This document shows positions 1 through 6,215 of a DNA stretch of 14,401 nt, piece after piece. The notes beneath the pieces are model-generated. The model worked only from the letters and a program-made list of their open reading frames with translations, was not told the origin of the DNA and made no database searches. Both the position numbers and the translations under genes were made by a program. Numbering within the stretch: position 1 is the first letter of the stretch; each line of letters opens with the position of its first letter. Source of the stretch: Pseudomonadota bacterium (GTDB lineage: Bacteria; Pseudomonadota; Gammaproteobacteria; Burkholderiales; Burkholderiaceae_B); NCBI GenBank assembly GCA_023388835.1, contig JAEWFK010000098.1, forward strand, positions 1-14,401, read 5' to 3'.

Positions 1-231
1 CAGCCGAATGAGCACTGAACCGACCGCCATCACTTCGCCAACGCGCCCGCCCAGTGCAAGCACCTTTCCGTGCACGGGCGATGGAACCTGCACCGTGGCC
101 TTGTCGGTCATCACGTCGGCGATGACCTGGTCTTCGACCACGGCTTCGCCCTCCTTCACATGCCACTCAACCAGTTCGACTTCTGCGATGCCTTCGCCGA
201 TGTCAGGCATCTTGATTACATACACGCCCAT
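1..231 (-). CDS. bkdB: Branched-chain 2-oxoacid dehydrogenase E2 (lipoyl acyltransferase), N-terminal part only
   Basis: This is the first 77 residues of the dihydrolipoyl acyltransferase core of the branched-chain 2-oxoacid dehydrogenase complex; the rest lies beyond the left edge. It opens with MGVYVIKMPDIGEG, the usual start of a lipoyl domain. The lipoyl-lysine motif is VMTDKATV, with K44 as the expected attachment site, and the domain closes with GEVMAVGSVLIRL. From memory the text is very close to Pseudomonas BkdB. E2 carries the swinging lipoyl arm that takes the acyl group from E1 and passes it to CoA. The ATG at 231 follows the E1-beta stop by one base (TGAGATG). A GGGGAGGGG ribosome site lies just upstream, inside the E1-beta 3' end, so the two genes are probably translationally coupled. 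The peripheral-subunit and catalytic domains are not visible. Confidence 0.93.
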   Translation of the reverse strand, partial: MGVYVIKMPDIGEGIAEVELVEWHVKEGEAVVEDQVIADVMTDKATVQVPSPVHGKVLALGGRVGEVMAVGSVLIRL

Positions 232-232
232 C

Positions 233-1402
233 TCAATCCCCTCCCCGCTCATTCACCCTGCCGCCTGCGTGCGCCCCTGATAGGGGCGACGCCCCGTGGT
301 CTCCATGGCCTGCGATTTGTTCGATTTCTTCTTCGGGAATCAAGGGCGGCATCGGCGGATCGCCGCTCACCAGCCGGTGCATGGCGTTCGCCACCCGGCG
401 AGGGCTAGGGAAATAGGCCCATTCATGGGCATGCGGATAGGGAGTGTCCCAGCCCGTAACGCGTTCGATGGGCGCTTCAAGATGGTAGAAGCAATGCTCC
501 TGCACCAGCGCCACGAGTTCGGCGCCAAAGCCGCTGGTGAGCGTGGCCTCATGCAGCACCAGGCAACGGCCGGTCTTGCGCACAGAACGGATGATGCTCT
601 CGATATCGAGCGGCCACAGGCTGCGCAGATCAAGGATTTCGGCGTCCAAGCCCGACTCGGCGGTCGCCGCTTCCGCGACATACACCATGGTGCCGTAGGT
701 AAGCACCGTCACCTGGGTCCCCGGCCGGTGCACGCGAGCCGCTTCGAGGGGAATGCGGTAATAGCCCGTCGGTACATTTCCCAAGGGGTGTCGCGACCAG
801 GGCACGACCGGCTTGTCGTGATGGCCGTCGAAAGGCCCGTTATAGAGCCGCTTGGGCTCCAGAAAGATGACGGGGTCGTCGCACTCGATGGCGGCAATCA
901 GCAGCCCCTTGGCATCATAAGGGTTGGACGGGATCACAGTGCGAAGGCCGGCCACATGAGTGAATAGGGCTTCGGGGCTCTGGCTGTGCGTCTGCCCGCC
1001 GTAGATACCGCCGCCAGAAGGCATGCGTATAGTCAGCGGGGCGGTGAAGTCGCCGGCGCTGCGATAACGCAGGCGCGACGCCTCGGATACGATCTGATCC
1101 GTGGCCGGGTAGAAGTAGTCGGCGAACTGGATCTCCACCACCGGGCGCAGACCGTAGGCGCCCATGCCGACAGCCGCCCCCACGATACCGCCTTCGGAAA
1201 TCGGCGCATCGAACACGCGCTCTTTGCCGTACTTCGCCTGCAAGCCTTCAGTACAGCGGAACACGCCGCCGAAATAACCGACATCCTGGCCAAAAACCAC
1301 GACATTGCTGTCGCGGCCCAACATGATGTCCATGGCTGAACGCAAAGCCTGGATCATGGTCATGGGAGCTGTGTCCTGACCGATTTTATGTATATCCGCC
1401 AT
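233..1402 (-). CDS. bkdA2: Branched-chain 2-oxoacid dehydrogenase E1 component, beta subunit
   Basis: This is the beta chain of the thiamine-diphosphate E1 enzyme that decarboxylates 2-oxoacids of Val, Leu and Ile and loads the acyl group onto E2 (cytoplasmic complex). It has 389 residues from the chosen start. Visible family features are GQDVGYFGGVFRCTEGL (38-54), the FDAPISE segment with E70, GMGAYGLRPVVEIQFADY (79-96), and GGQTHSQSPE (135-144) with the conserved His. The C-terminal transketolase domain includes VLTYGT, DLRSLWPLD and HEAT. ATG 1402 is chosen because a GGGAG ribosome site lies just upstream and it follows the E1-alpha stop by two bases (TAGAGATG). An upstream in-frame ATG at 1444 would add 14 residues inside E1-alpha. 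The protein ends in an unusual 44-residue tail (about 346-389, rich in Pro, Glu, His and Gly) beyond the point where Pseudomonas BkdA2 stops, as I recall it. Confidence 0.95.
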   Translation of the reverse strand: MADIHKIGQDTAPMTMIQALRSAMDIMLGRDSNVVVFGQDVGYFGGVFRCTEGLQAKYGKERVFDAPISEGGIVGAAVGMGAYGLRPVVEIQFADYFYPATDQIVSEASRLRYRSAGDFTAPLTIRMPSGGGIYGGQTHSQSPEALFTHVAGLRTVIPSNPYDAKGLLIAAIECDDPVIFLEPKRLYNGPFDGHHDKPVVPWSRHPLGNVPTGYYRIPLEAARVHRPGTQVTVLTYGTMVYVAEAATAESGLDAEILDLRSLWPLDIESIIRSVRKTGRCLVLHEATLTSGFGAELVALVQEHCFYHLEAPIERVTGWDTPYPHAHEWAYFPSPRRVANAMHRLVSGDPPMPPLIPEEEIEQIAGHGDHGASPLSGAHAGGRVNERGGD

Positions 1403-1404
1403 CT

Positions 1405-2643
1405 CTACACTCCCAGTTGCTGACGCTGGCGGCGCAGATGCCACGGCGTGTCTGCGTAAACGTCCTCGAACATCGTGGCCACACTGGACGTCTGCCCGGT
1501 CAAAAGCGACCCATGGCTTTCCGCCTCTTTCTGGGCGGCAATGACCTCGGCTTCATACTGTTTCTGCGTGGCCTGATGCTCTTCTTCCGACCAGTGGCCG
1601 ATCTCGATCAAGTGCTGCTTCAGGCGCTCGATGGGATCCCCCAGCGGAAAACGCGACCAGTCGTCGGCCGGCCGGTACTTGGAAGGGTCGTCAGATGTCG
1701 AATGCGGCCCGGCCCGATAGCTTACCCACTCGATGAGCGTTGGCCCCAGATTGTTGCGTGCCCGCTCGATCGCCCAGCGCGACACCGCCACAACGGCCAG
1801 GAAATCATTGCCGTCCACCCGCAGCGACACAATGCCGCTTCCCAGGCCGCGCGCCGCAAAAGTGGTGTGTTCGCCGCCGGCGATGGCCTGGAACGTAGAG
1901 ATCGCCCACTGATTGTTGACGACGTTCAAGACCACCGGTGCTTGGTACACATGTGCAAAGGTGAGCGCTGTCTGGAAGTCGGCCGCGGCCGTGGCGCCGT
2001 CGCCGATCCATGCCGACGCTATGCGCGTGTCGCCCTTGATAGCCGACGCCATCGCCCAGCCCACGGCCTGCACGAACTGAGTCGCCAGATTGCCGGAAAT
2101 CGAGAAAAAGCCCTGGTCGCGCATGGAATACATCACGGGCAGCTGGCGCCCCTTGAGCGGGTCTCGCTCGTTGGAGTAGAGCTGGCACATGAGGGCGGAA
2201 AGCGGGACATCCTTGGCCAGCAAAAGGTTTTGCTGGCGATAGGAAGGGAAGCACATATCGCCCGCTTCGAGCGCAAGCGCCTGCCCCGTGCCGATGGCCT
2301 CTTCGCCCAGGCTCTGCATATAAAACGAGATCTTCTTCTGGCGTTGGGCGATCAGCATACGCGCGTCGAAGATACGCGTCTTGATCATGACCTGCAGGCC
2401 TTTGCGCAGGAGTTCCGGCTCGATGGCCGGTTCCGCCCATGGGCCTACCGCCTTGCCGGCGTCATCGAGGATGCGGATGAGCGAAAAAGCGAGATCGGTA
2501 TTGTCTTTGTGCCCGATATCCAGCGACGGCTTGCGGACTTCGCCGGCGGCGGAAAGCGGTAGATAGGAAAAATCGGTGGCGTGCCCGGGCCGCCCGGAAG
2601 GTTCGGGCACGTGCAGCCGCAACGGAGGAGTTTCTTGTCTCAT
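1405..2643 (-). CDS. bkdA1: Branched-chain 2-oxoacid dehydrogenase E1 component, alpha subunit
   Basis: This is the alpha chain of the E1 heterotetramer and carries most of the thiamine-diphosphate site. Its 412 residues match the usual size of Pseudomonas-type BkdA1 (about 410). The cofactor motif is GDGATAAADF (214-223), closed by VVNNQWAIST (241-250). The conserved loop YRAGPHSTSDDPSKYR (309-324) corresponds to the human BCKDH phosphorylation loop, which places the protein in the branched-chain rather than the pyruvate group. The N-terminal region of about 70 residues (HVPEPSGRPGHATDF, SYLPLS) is also typical of the proteobacterial BCKDH alpha chain. It is the first gene of the visible bkd operon, followed by E1-beta and E2 on the same strand. 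Its ribosome site is weak (CGAGG four bases before ATG). A sigma-54-like promoter lies about 46-61 bases upstream. No bkdR-type regulator is adjacent within this window. Confidence 0.95.
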   Translation of the reverse strand: MRQETPPLRLHVPEPSGRPGHATDFSYLPLSAAGEVRKPSLDIGHKDNTDLAFSLIRILDDAGKAVGPWAEPAIEPELLRKGLQVMIKTRIFDARMLIAQRQKKISFYMQSLGEEAIGTGQALALEAGDMCFPSYRQQNLLLAKDVPLSALMCQLYSNERDPLKGRQLPVMYSMRDQGFFSISGNLATQFVQAVGWAMASAIKGDTRIASAWIGDGATAAADFQTALTFAHVYQAPVVLNVVNNQWAISTFQAIAGGEHTTFAARGLGSGIVSLRVDGNDFLAVVAVSRWAIERARNNLGPTLIEWVSYRAGPHSTSDDPSKYRPADDWSRFPLGDPIERLKQHLIEIGHWSEEEHQATQKQYEAEVIAAQKEAESHGSLLTGQTSSVATMFEDVYADTPWHLRRQRQQLGV

Positions 2644-2688
2644 GATGCCTCGGAAAATCTTGTGGAGTTTTCGTACAGCTATTTATGG

Positions 2689-2704
2689 AGCCAGGAACGT
2701 GCCC
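2689..2704 (-). promoter_or_regulatory. Candidate sigma-54 (-24/-12) promoter of the bkd operon
   Basis: Read on the minus strand the site is GGGCACGTTCCTGGCT. Against the known RpoN consensus TGGCACG-N4-TTGC(A/T) it matches 10 of 12 defined positions. It has the invariant GG and GC separated by exactly 10 bases. The implied start point is near 2678, which gives a leader of about 35 bases before the bkdA1 ATG. Sigma-70 alternatives nearby (for example CATAAA on the minus strand) have no good -35. The assignment is inferred from the motif alone. Confidence 0.55.
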
Positions 2705-2788
2705 GATCATTGACGATGGGTAGTGGCTCATGGCTCTGCTGCGCCAGTGACGCACGCTTCTTTTGAAAGCGGCAACTATGATCGCGCA

Positions 2789-2806
2789 TTGCAAGAGTGT
2801 GTGCAA
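2789..2806 (-). promoter_or_regulatory. Inverted repeat, possible upstream activator site for bkd
   Basis: The 18-base site has arms TTGCA and TGCAA around 8 bases. Its centre is about 120 bases upstream of the start point predicted from the -24/-12 element, a normal distance for an enhancer-binding protein site. It could instead bind an Lrp- or LysR-type regulator, or be chance, since the arms are only 5 bases. Confidence 0.3.
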
Positions 2807-2837
2807 GGCTGAGGCCTACGGAGGCGCCCCCTCAGCC
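2807..2837 (-). terminator. Hairpin downstream of comEC, possible weak terminator
   Basis: A perfect 8-bp inverted repeat (GGCTGAGG at 2807-2814 with CCTCAGCC at 2830-2837) surrounds a 15-base loop and begins 18 bases after the comEC stop. Reading on the minus strand it is followed by TTGCACAC, so there is no proper U-run. It may act as a weak or Rho-assisted terminator, or only protect the mRNA 3' end. Confidence 0.35.
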
Positions 2838-2854
2838 CAGGGGAGTGGTTCGCT

Positions 2855-5377
2855 TCAGGGAAGTCCTTGAACCGACCAATAACGAGGCCGGCGCTCGCGC
2901 TCGGACTCCACTGTCAACACGCCGCTCTGCGAACGCACAATGACGGCGCCCTGCGTCCCTGTGTTCCAAAATTTTGTGCCATGTGCACGCCAGCGTCGGC
3001 GTATGGCGTCTGCCGGATGGCCGTAGCGATTCCAGCGCGCCGCCTGTGCGATGGCATGCTGTGCGCCGACCGCCGAAACGAAAGATAGCGCCGAGGAATG
3101 GCGTGAGCCATGATGGGCAGCGAGCACGACATCCGCCTGCGTCAAGCCCCGCTGAACCAGCGTATCCTCCTCGTCCGCACCGATATCCCCGGGAAGAATG
3201 ATGGAATGGTGCGCGCCCCGGATACGCAGCACACAGGCATTGCGATTGCGCTCGCGTGTGCCGGCGTTGATGTCAATGCTGCGGGACCCCAGCGGCCAGA
3301 GGAATTCGAAGGCGATTCCGTCCGTACGCCAGGCCGCCCCATAAACGCAGGAGCTTTCGGCCAGTGGCATGGGCGGGAGTTCCAGGCCGCCCAACAGACG
3401 CGACTCGCGAGCAAGCCAGGTCGACAAATCGAAGGATGCATAAACCTGTTCCACGGGCATCCCTTCCAACAGACTGCGTAGGCCGCCCACATGGTCGAGA
3501 TCCGCGTGCGACACGACGAGGACATCGATACGATGTATACCCATTGACCGCAGGAACGGAAGCAAGGTGCGCTGCGTCGCGTCGGCTTCCGGGGAATACC
3601 GGACACCCGTGTCATACACGAGCACGCCCTTGGCCGTACGCAGCACCAAGGCGCTGCCCTGCCCCACATCCAGCGCGTATAGCTCCCAATCGCCGGCCGC
3701 CGGCCTCGCCGGAATCCACAGCAAGGCCGGGAGCATGAAAGCCCAGCCCATCGAACGATACGGAAAGCCTCGCGGCAGGAGCGCCAGCCCGACGCCGATC
3801 AAAGCGAACACGGTGAGCCACCACGGAGAGGAAGGAACCACGAAGCTCGCGCCCGGCAGGCTTGCCAGCCGTTCCGTCGGCCACATGCATGCATCGAGCA
3901 ACAGATGGGCGAGCCACGCCACGCCGCCCGCCACCGCTTCCATTCCTGGCACCAAGGCCAGCCCCGCCAGCAGGAGGGCGAGCGGAGTGACCACTACGCC
4001 GATGACGGGAATGGCATAGGCGTTGGCCAGCGGCGAGACGAGCGACACCTCGCTGAACAGCAGCGCCAGAGGAGGCATGAGTGCCAAGGTAACAAGCAAC
4101 TGCAGTCTTGCGGCCGTATGCAGCTTGCCCATCGTCCCGGTCAAGGCGCCCGCACGCGCAGAAGTCGCTGACTGTCCCCACCATCCTGTGCTCGCCATGA
4201 GGACATGAACAGCAAGAAAGGACAACCAGAAACCGCTGGAAAGAAGCGACCATGGGTCCATGGCGACCACGGCGAATGCCGCGGCCGACAACACATGTGA
4301 GGGGCTCAGCGGTACACGCAGAGCCAGGGACAGTGCCACTACGGCCAGCATCACGAAGGTTCGCCGCGCGGGAACACCCCAGCCGGCCAGAAGGCAATAG
4401 AGCCATGCGACCAGCAAGGCGGTCCAGGCTGCAGCGAGTCGAGCTGGCAAGCGCTCGGCCAACGTGCGCCGCCCCCACCGTAGGCGCCGCCATAGGAAGT
4501 TGACGCCCATCGCCGCGATGACCGCGATCATGGTGACGTGGGAACCGCTGATGGAGACCAGGTGCGTGAGGCCGCTGCGATTGAAGGTCTGCCAGTCGGC
4601 AGAGGCCACGCTCGCCTGGTCCCCGATCGCAAGCGCGAGCAAAACCCCACCCCAGCGCTGCTCACTGATATAAGGCAGCATGGCTTCGCGCACAATGTGC
4701 CGCGCACGCTGTGCGGCCACCGGCAACCCAGCCCAAGGGTCGTCTTCCAGCAGCATGGGTCTGCCGCGCACCGTGCCAGTCGCCCGTATGCCTTGCGCAA
4801 ATACATGACCTTCGTAATCGAAGCCGTGCGGATTGCGACTGCCATGCGGCGAACGCAGCACCAGCGCCATGCGCCAGACCTGACCAGGCACCAACTCCGG
4901 AAAATCCGCTGCGGCCCGACTTCCCGGTTTACGCCCATAGGGCCCCGAGTACCCGGGCGCGTTCCATCTCACCTGAATCCGTGTCGGCACGCCTTCAGGG
5001 ATGGAAGACAGCACATCGGCGACGAAGGAGCGGCTTTCCGGCTCCAGCCGTGGGAGTTCAGCCACTCTCAGCACAACACGAGTGACGTAATCCTCGTTGC
5101 CGGGGTCCAGGACATCTGCAAGACGCCCATGCACCCATACTGACCCGTAGAGTATGCCCGCCGTCGCAGCAGCGGCGCACCAGCACGCGGTTCTTCCATA
5201 GCGGCCACTGACTGCGCGGGCCCGACCGCCGCCCGGAGCCGCGGACCATGGCGCCAGAAGCGCGGCCAGGACTCCACCGAATGTCAGCCCCAGCCACAAT
5301 ACGGAAGGCGGCGCCGGCAGCAGGTGTACTGCTCCCACGCCGCTGACGAACGCCAGCAGACCCATGCGACCAACCAC
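2855..5377 (-). CDS. comEC: ComEC/Rec2 family DNA internalization channel
   Basis: This is an inner-membrane protein that, in characterised relatives, carries single-stranded DNA into the cytoplasm during natural transformation. It has 840 residues with the full three-part layout. First comes an N-terminal membrane and DUF4131/OB-like region (about 1-215). Next is the competence membrane domain (about 225-555) with GLTHLVSISGSH at 269-280 and many hydrophobic helices. Last is a C-terminal metallo-beta-lactamase-like domain (about 565-820) with DVGQGSAL (570-577), SHADLDHVGG (623-632), GD (730-731) and AAHHGSRHSS (753-762). The HxDxDH motif is intact, so the domain may be a working nuclease. 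The chosen start is GTG at 5377, with GGAGG nine bases upstream. ATG at 5365 is the alternative. It is followed on the same strand by the bkd genes after a hairpin, so the two are probably separate transcripts. No other competence gene is present in the window. Confidence 0.93.
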   Translation of the reverse strand: MVGRMGLLAFVSGVGAVHLLPAPPSVLWLGLTFGGVLAALLAPWSAAPGGGRARAVSGRYGRTACWCAAAATAGILYGSVWVHGRLADVLDPGNEDYVTRVVLRVAELPRLEPESRSFVADVLSSIPEGVPTRIQVRWNAPGYSGPYGRKPGSRAAADFPELVPGQVWRMALVLRSPHGSRNPHGFDYEGHVFAQGIRATGTVRGRPMLLEDDPWAGLPVAAQRARHIVREAMLPYISEQRWGGVLLALAIGDQASVASADWQTFNRSGLTHLVSISGSHVTMIAVIAAMGVNFLWRRLRWGRRTLAERLPARLAAAWTALLVAWLYCLLAGWGVPARRTFVMLAVVALSLALRVPLSPSHVLSAAAFAVVAMDPWSLLSSGFWLSFLAVHVLMASTGWWGQSATSARAGALTGTMGKLHTAARLQLLVTLALMPPLALLFSEVSLVSPLANAYAIPVIGVVVTPLALLLAGLALVPGMEAVAGGVAWLAHLLLDACMWPTERLASLPGASFVVPSSPWWLTVFALIGVGLALLPRGFPYRSMGWAFMLPALLWIPARPAAGDWELYALDVGQGSALVLRTAKGVLVYDTGVRYSPEADATQRTLLPFLRSMGIHRIDVLVVSHADLDHVGGLRSLLEGMPVEQVYASFDLSTWLARESRLLGGLELPPMPLAESSCVYGAAWRTDGIAFEFLWPLGSRSIDINAGTRERNRNACVLRIRGAHHSIILPGDIGADEEDTLVQRGLTQADVVLAAHHGSRHSSALSFVSAVGAQHAIAQAARWNRYGHPADAIRRRWRAHGTKFWNTGTQGAVIVRSQSGVLTVESERERRPRYWSVQGLP

Positions 5378-5490
5378 CGCCCGAGCCCTCCGAAAAGGCC
5401 CAGCGTAGCCCGCAGCTGCCGAGCAGACGCGGATCAGGTCAGCTCTTCATCACGCGGAGAAGTACGGGTGAATGCCGGCCATGCGTTGGC

Positions 5491-5506
5491 ACCTGAATAA
5501 CCTGAA
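5491..5506. repeat. Short tandem direct repeat upstream of comEC
   Basis: ACCTGAA occurs twice (5491-5497 and 5500-5506) with two bases between, a 9-bp period, in the 171-base gap between marR and comEC. It could be part of the comEC promoter or a regulator half-site pair. I see no clear -10/-35 in this gap. Confidence 0.3.
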
Positions 5507-5522
5507 GTCCGGGACAGCGATT

Positions 5523-5540
5523 CACGGCGCCTTCGCCGTG
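5523..5540 (-). terminator. Hairpin just after the marR stop, probable terminator
   Basis: CACGGCG (5523-5529) and CGCCGTG (5534-5540) form a perfect, GC-rich 7-bp stem with a 4-base loop. It starts nine bases after the marR stop codon. No U-run follows on the minus strand, so it may need Rho or be inefficient. Confidence 0.45.
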
Positions 5541-5548
5541 CGGGGCCA

Positions 5549-5977
5549 CTAACCCAGCTTATCCAACAGCGCCCTTAGCTGTCGCCGTTCTTCTTCGCTC
5601 AAGCGCTCGCTCACCTTGGCATCGTGCTGACGTATGAGCTGGGTGACTTTATCCCGGACTTCAGCGCCGTGCTCGGTGAGCGCCAACGAGTGGGCCCGTC
5701 TGTCCACCAACGATTCCCCTCGATGCACATAGCCCAGCTTCTCCAGCGAATTCACCACTTCGACCGCGCCGGATCGGGCGATGCCCATTGCCCGCGCAAG
5801 ATCGGTGAGTTTCATGTCCGCATTGTGGTGAACCAAGGTCATGGCCGAAAACCGGGGTGGCGTGATCGACCAGGGCTCCATGGCGTCAAGGAAATCCTGG
5901 TAGATGCGAATCTGCGCGCGGCGCATGCAGTAGCCCAGCAATTCGGTCAGGGCGCCGTAGTCAACGTCCGGCGCCAT
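5549..5977 (-). CDS. MarR family transcriptional regulator
   Basis: This is a winged-helix DNA-binding regulator of 142 residues, a normal MarR size. The winged helix spans about 38-100: MKLTDLARAMGIARSGAVEV (55-74) covers helix 2 and the recognition helix, then EKLGYVHRGE, and the wing carries the family-typical DRR (92-94). Helices at both ends would form the dimer interface. ATG 5977 is preferred because GGAGG lies eight bases upstream. A longer start at 6046 (GGAG five bases upstream) would add a 23-residue Arg-rich leader that the family does not need. The gene is divergent from the monooxygenase operon, and a perfect 19-bp palindrome lies between them. I infer that it represses that operon, and perhaps itself, until it binds the pathway substrate or a related aromatic acid. 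The ligand cannot be read from sequence. Confidence 0.92.
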   Translation of the reverse strand: MAPDVDYGALTELLGYCMRRAQIRIYQDFLDAMEPWSITPPRFSAMTLVHHNADMKLTDLARAMGIARSGAVEVVNSLEKLGYVHRGESLVDRRAHSLALTEHGAEVRDKVTQLIRQHDAKVSERLSEEERRQLRALLDKLG

Positions 5978-6138
5978 CTCACAGCCCTCCTCTCCCCGTT
6001 GCGAAGGGCGCCGTATTTTCGGGCGTGAACTGGGTCGGGTCGACATTCGGGCTCCAGGCGAAACGGGGAAAGATACGCCACCGTGAAGACGGTGTCGAGA
6101 AGCTTGCAGGCCGGGCGTCTCGCGACGTTAAGGGCAGC

Positions 6139-6175
6139 AAGCCTGGGGTAAATCCTTATAGGCTTCAAACAAGCC
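6139..6175. repeat. Alternating AAGCC / GGCTT repeats in the divergent intergenic region
   Basis: AAGCC (6139-6143), GGCTT (6161-6165) and AAGCC (6171-6175) can pair in two mutually exclusive ways. The tighter pairing is GGCTT-CAAAC-AAGCC. They lie next to the 19-bp palindrome, upstream of the monooxygenase and within the likely marR leader. They may be a second regulator site or an mRNA fold. The stems are only 5 bp, so chance is possible. Confidence 0.3.
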
Positions 6176-6179
6176 CACA

Positions 6180-6198
6180 TTGTTATGATACATAACAA
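6180..6198. promoter_or_regulatory. Perfect palindromic operator, probable MarR binding site
   Basis: TTGTTATG-ATA-CATAACAA is an 8-bp perfect inverted repeat with a 3-base spacer, AT-rich within GC-rich DNA. It lies between the divergent marR and monooxygenase genes, ending 17 bases before the monooxygenase start codon. MarR dimers typically bind 16-20 bp palindromes of this kind. A plus-strand -10-like TATGAT (6184-6189) and a minus-strand TATCAT (bases 6190 to 6185) are both inside it, so one bound dimer could block transcription both ways. No convincing -35 was found for either direction. Confidence 0.72.
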
Positions 6199-6215
6199 AT
6201 TTCAGGGAGACAGGT

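Noticed and set aside
1417..2562. Long plus-strand open frame of 381 codons opposite the E1-alpha gene
   Set aside because: It is the antisense shadow of a clearly recognised gene. Its translation is rich in Arg and His with no recognisable domain, and GC-rich DNA commonly keeps such frames open.
3612..4493. Minus-strand open frame of 293 codons inside comEC in another frame
   Set aside because: It overlaps the core of an intact ComEC and its translation shows no domain; it is a frame shadow.
2855..5377. Possible frameshift or degeneration in comEC
   Set aside because: The frame is open across 840 residues with the N-terminal, competence and metallo-beta-lactamase-like domains and their motifs all present.
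5978..6046. Longer MarR start at 6046 adding 23 residues
   Set aside because: The leader is Arg-rich and not needed by the family. The internal ATG at 5977 has the stronger GGAGG site at good spacing. The longer form is not fully excluded.
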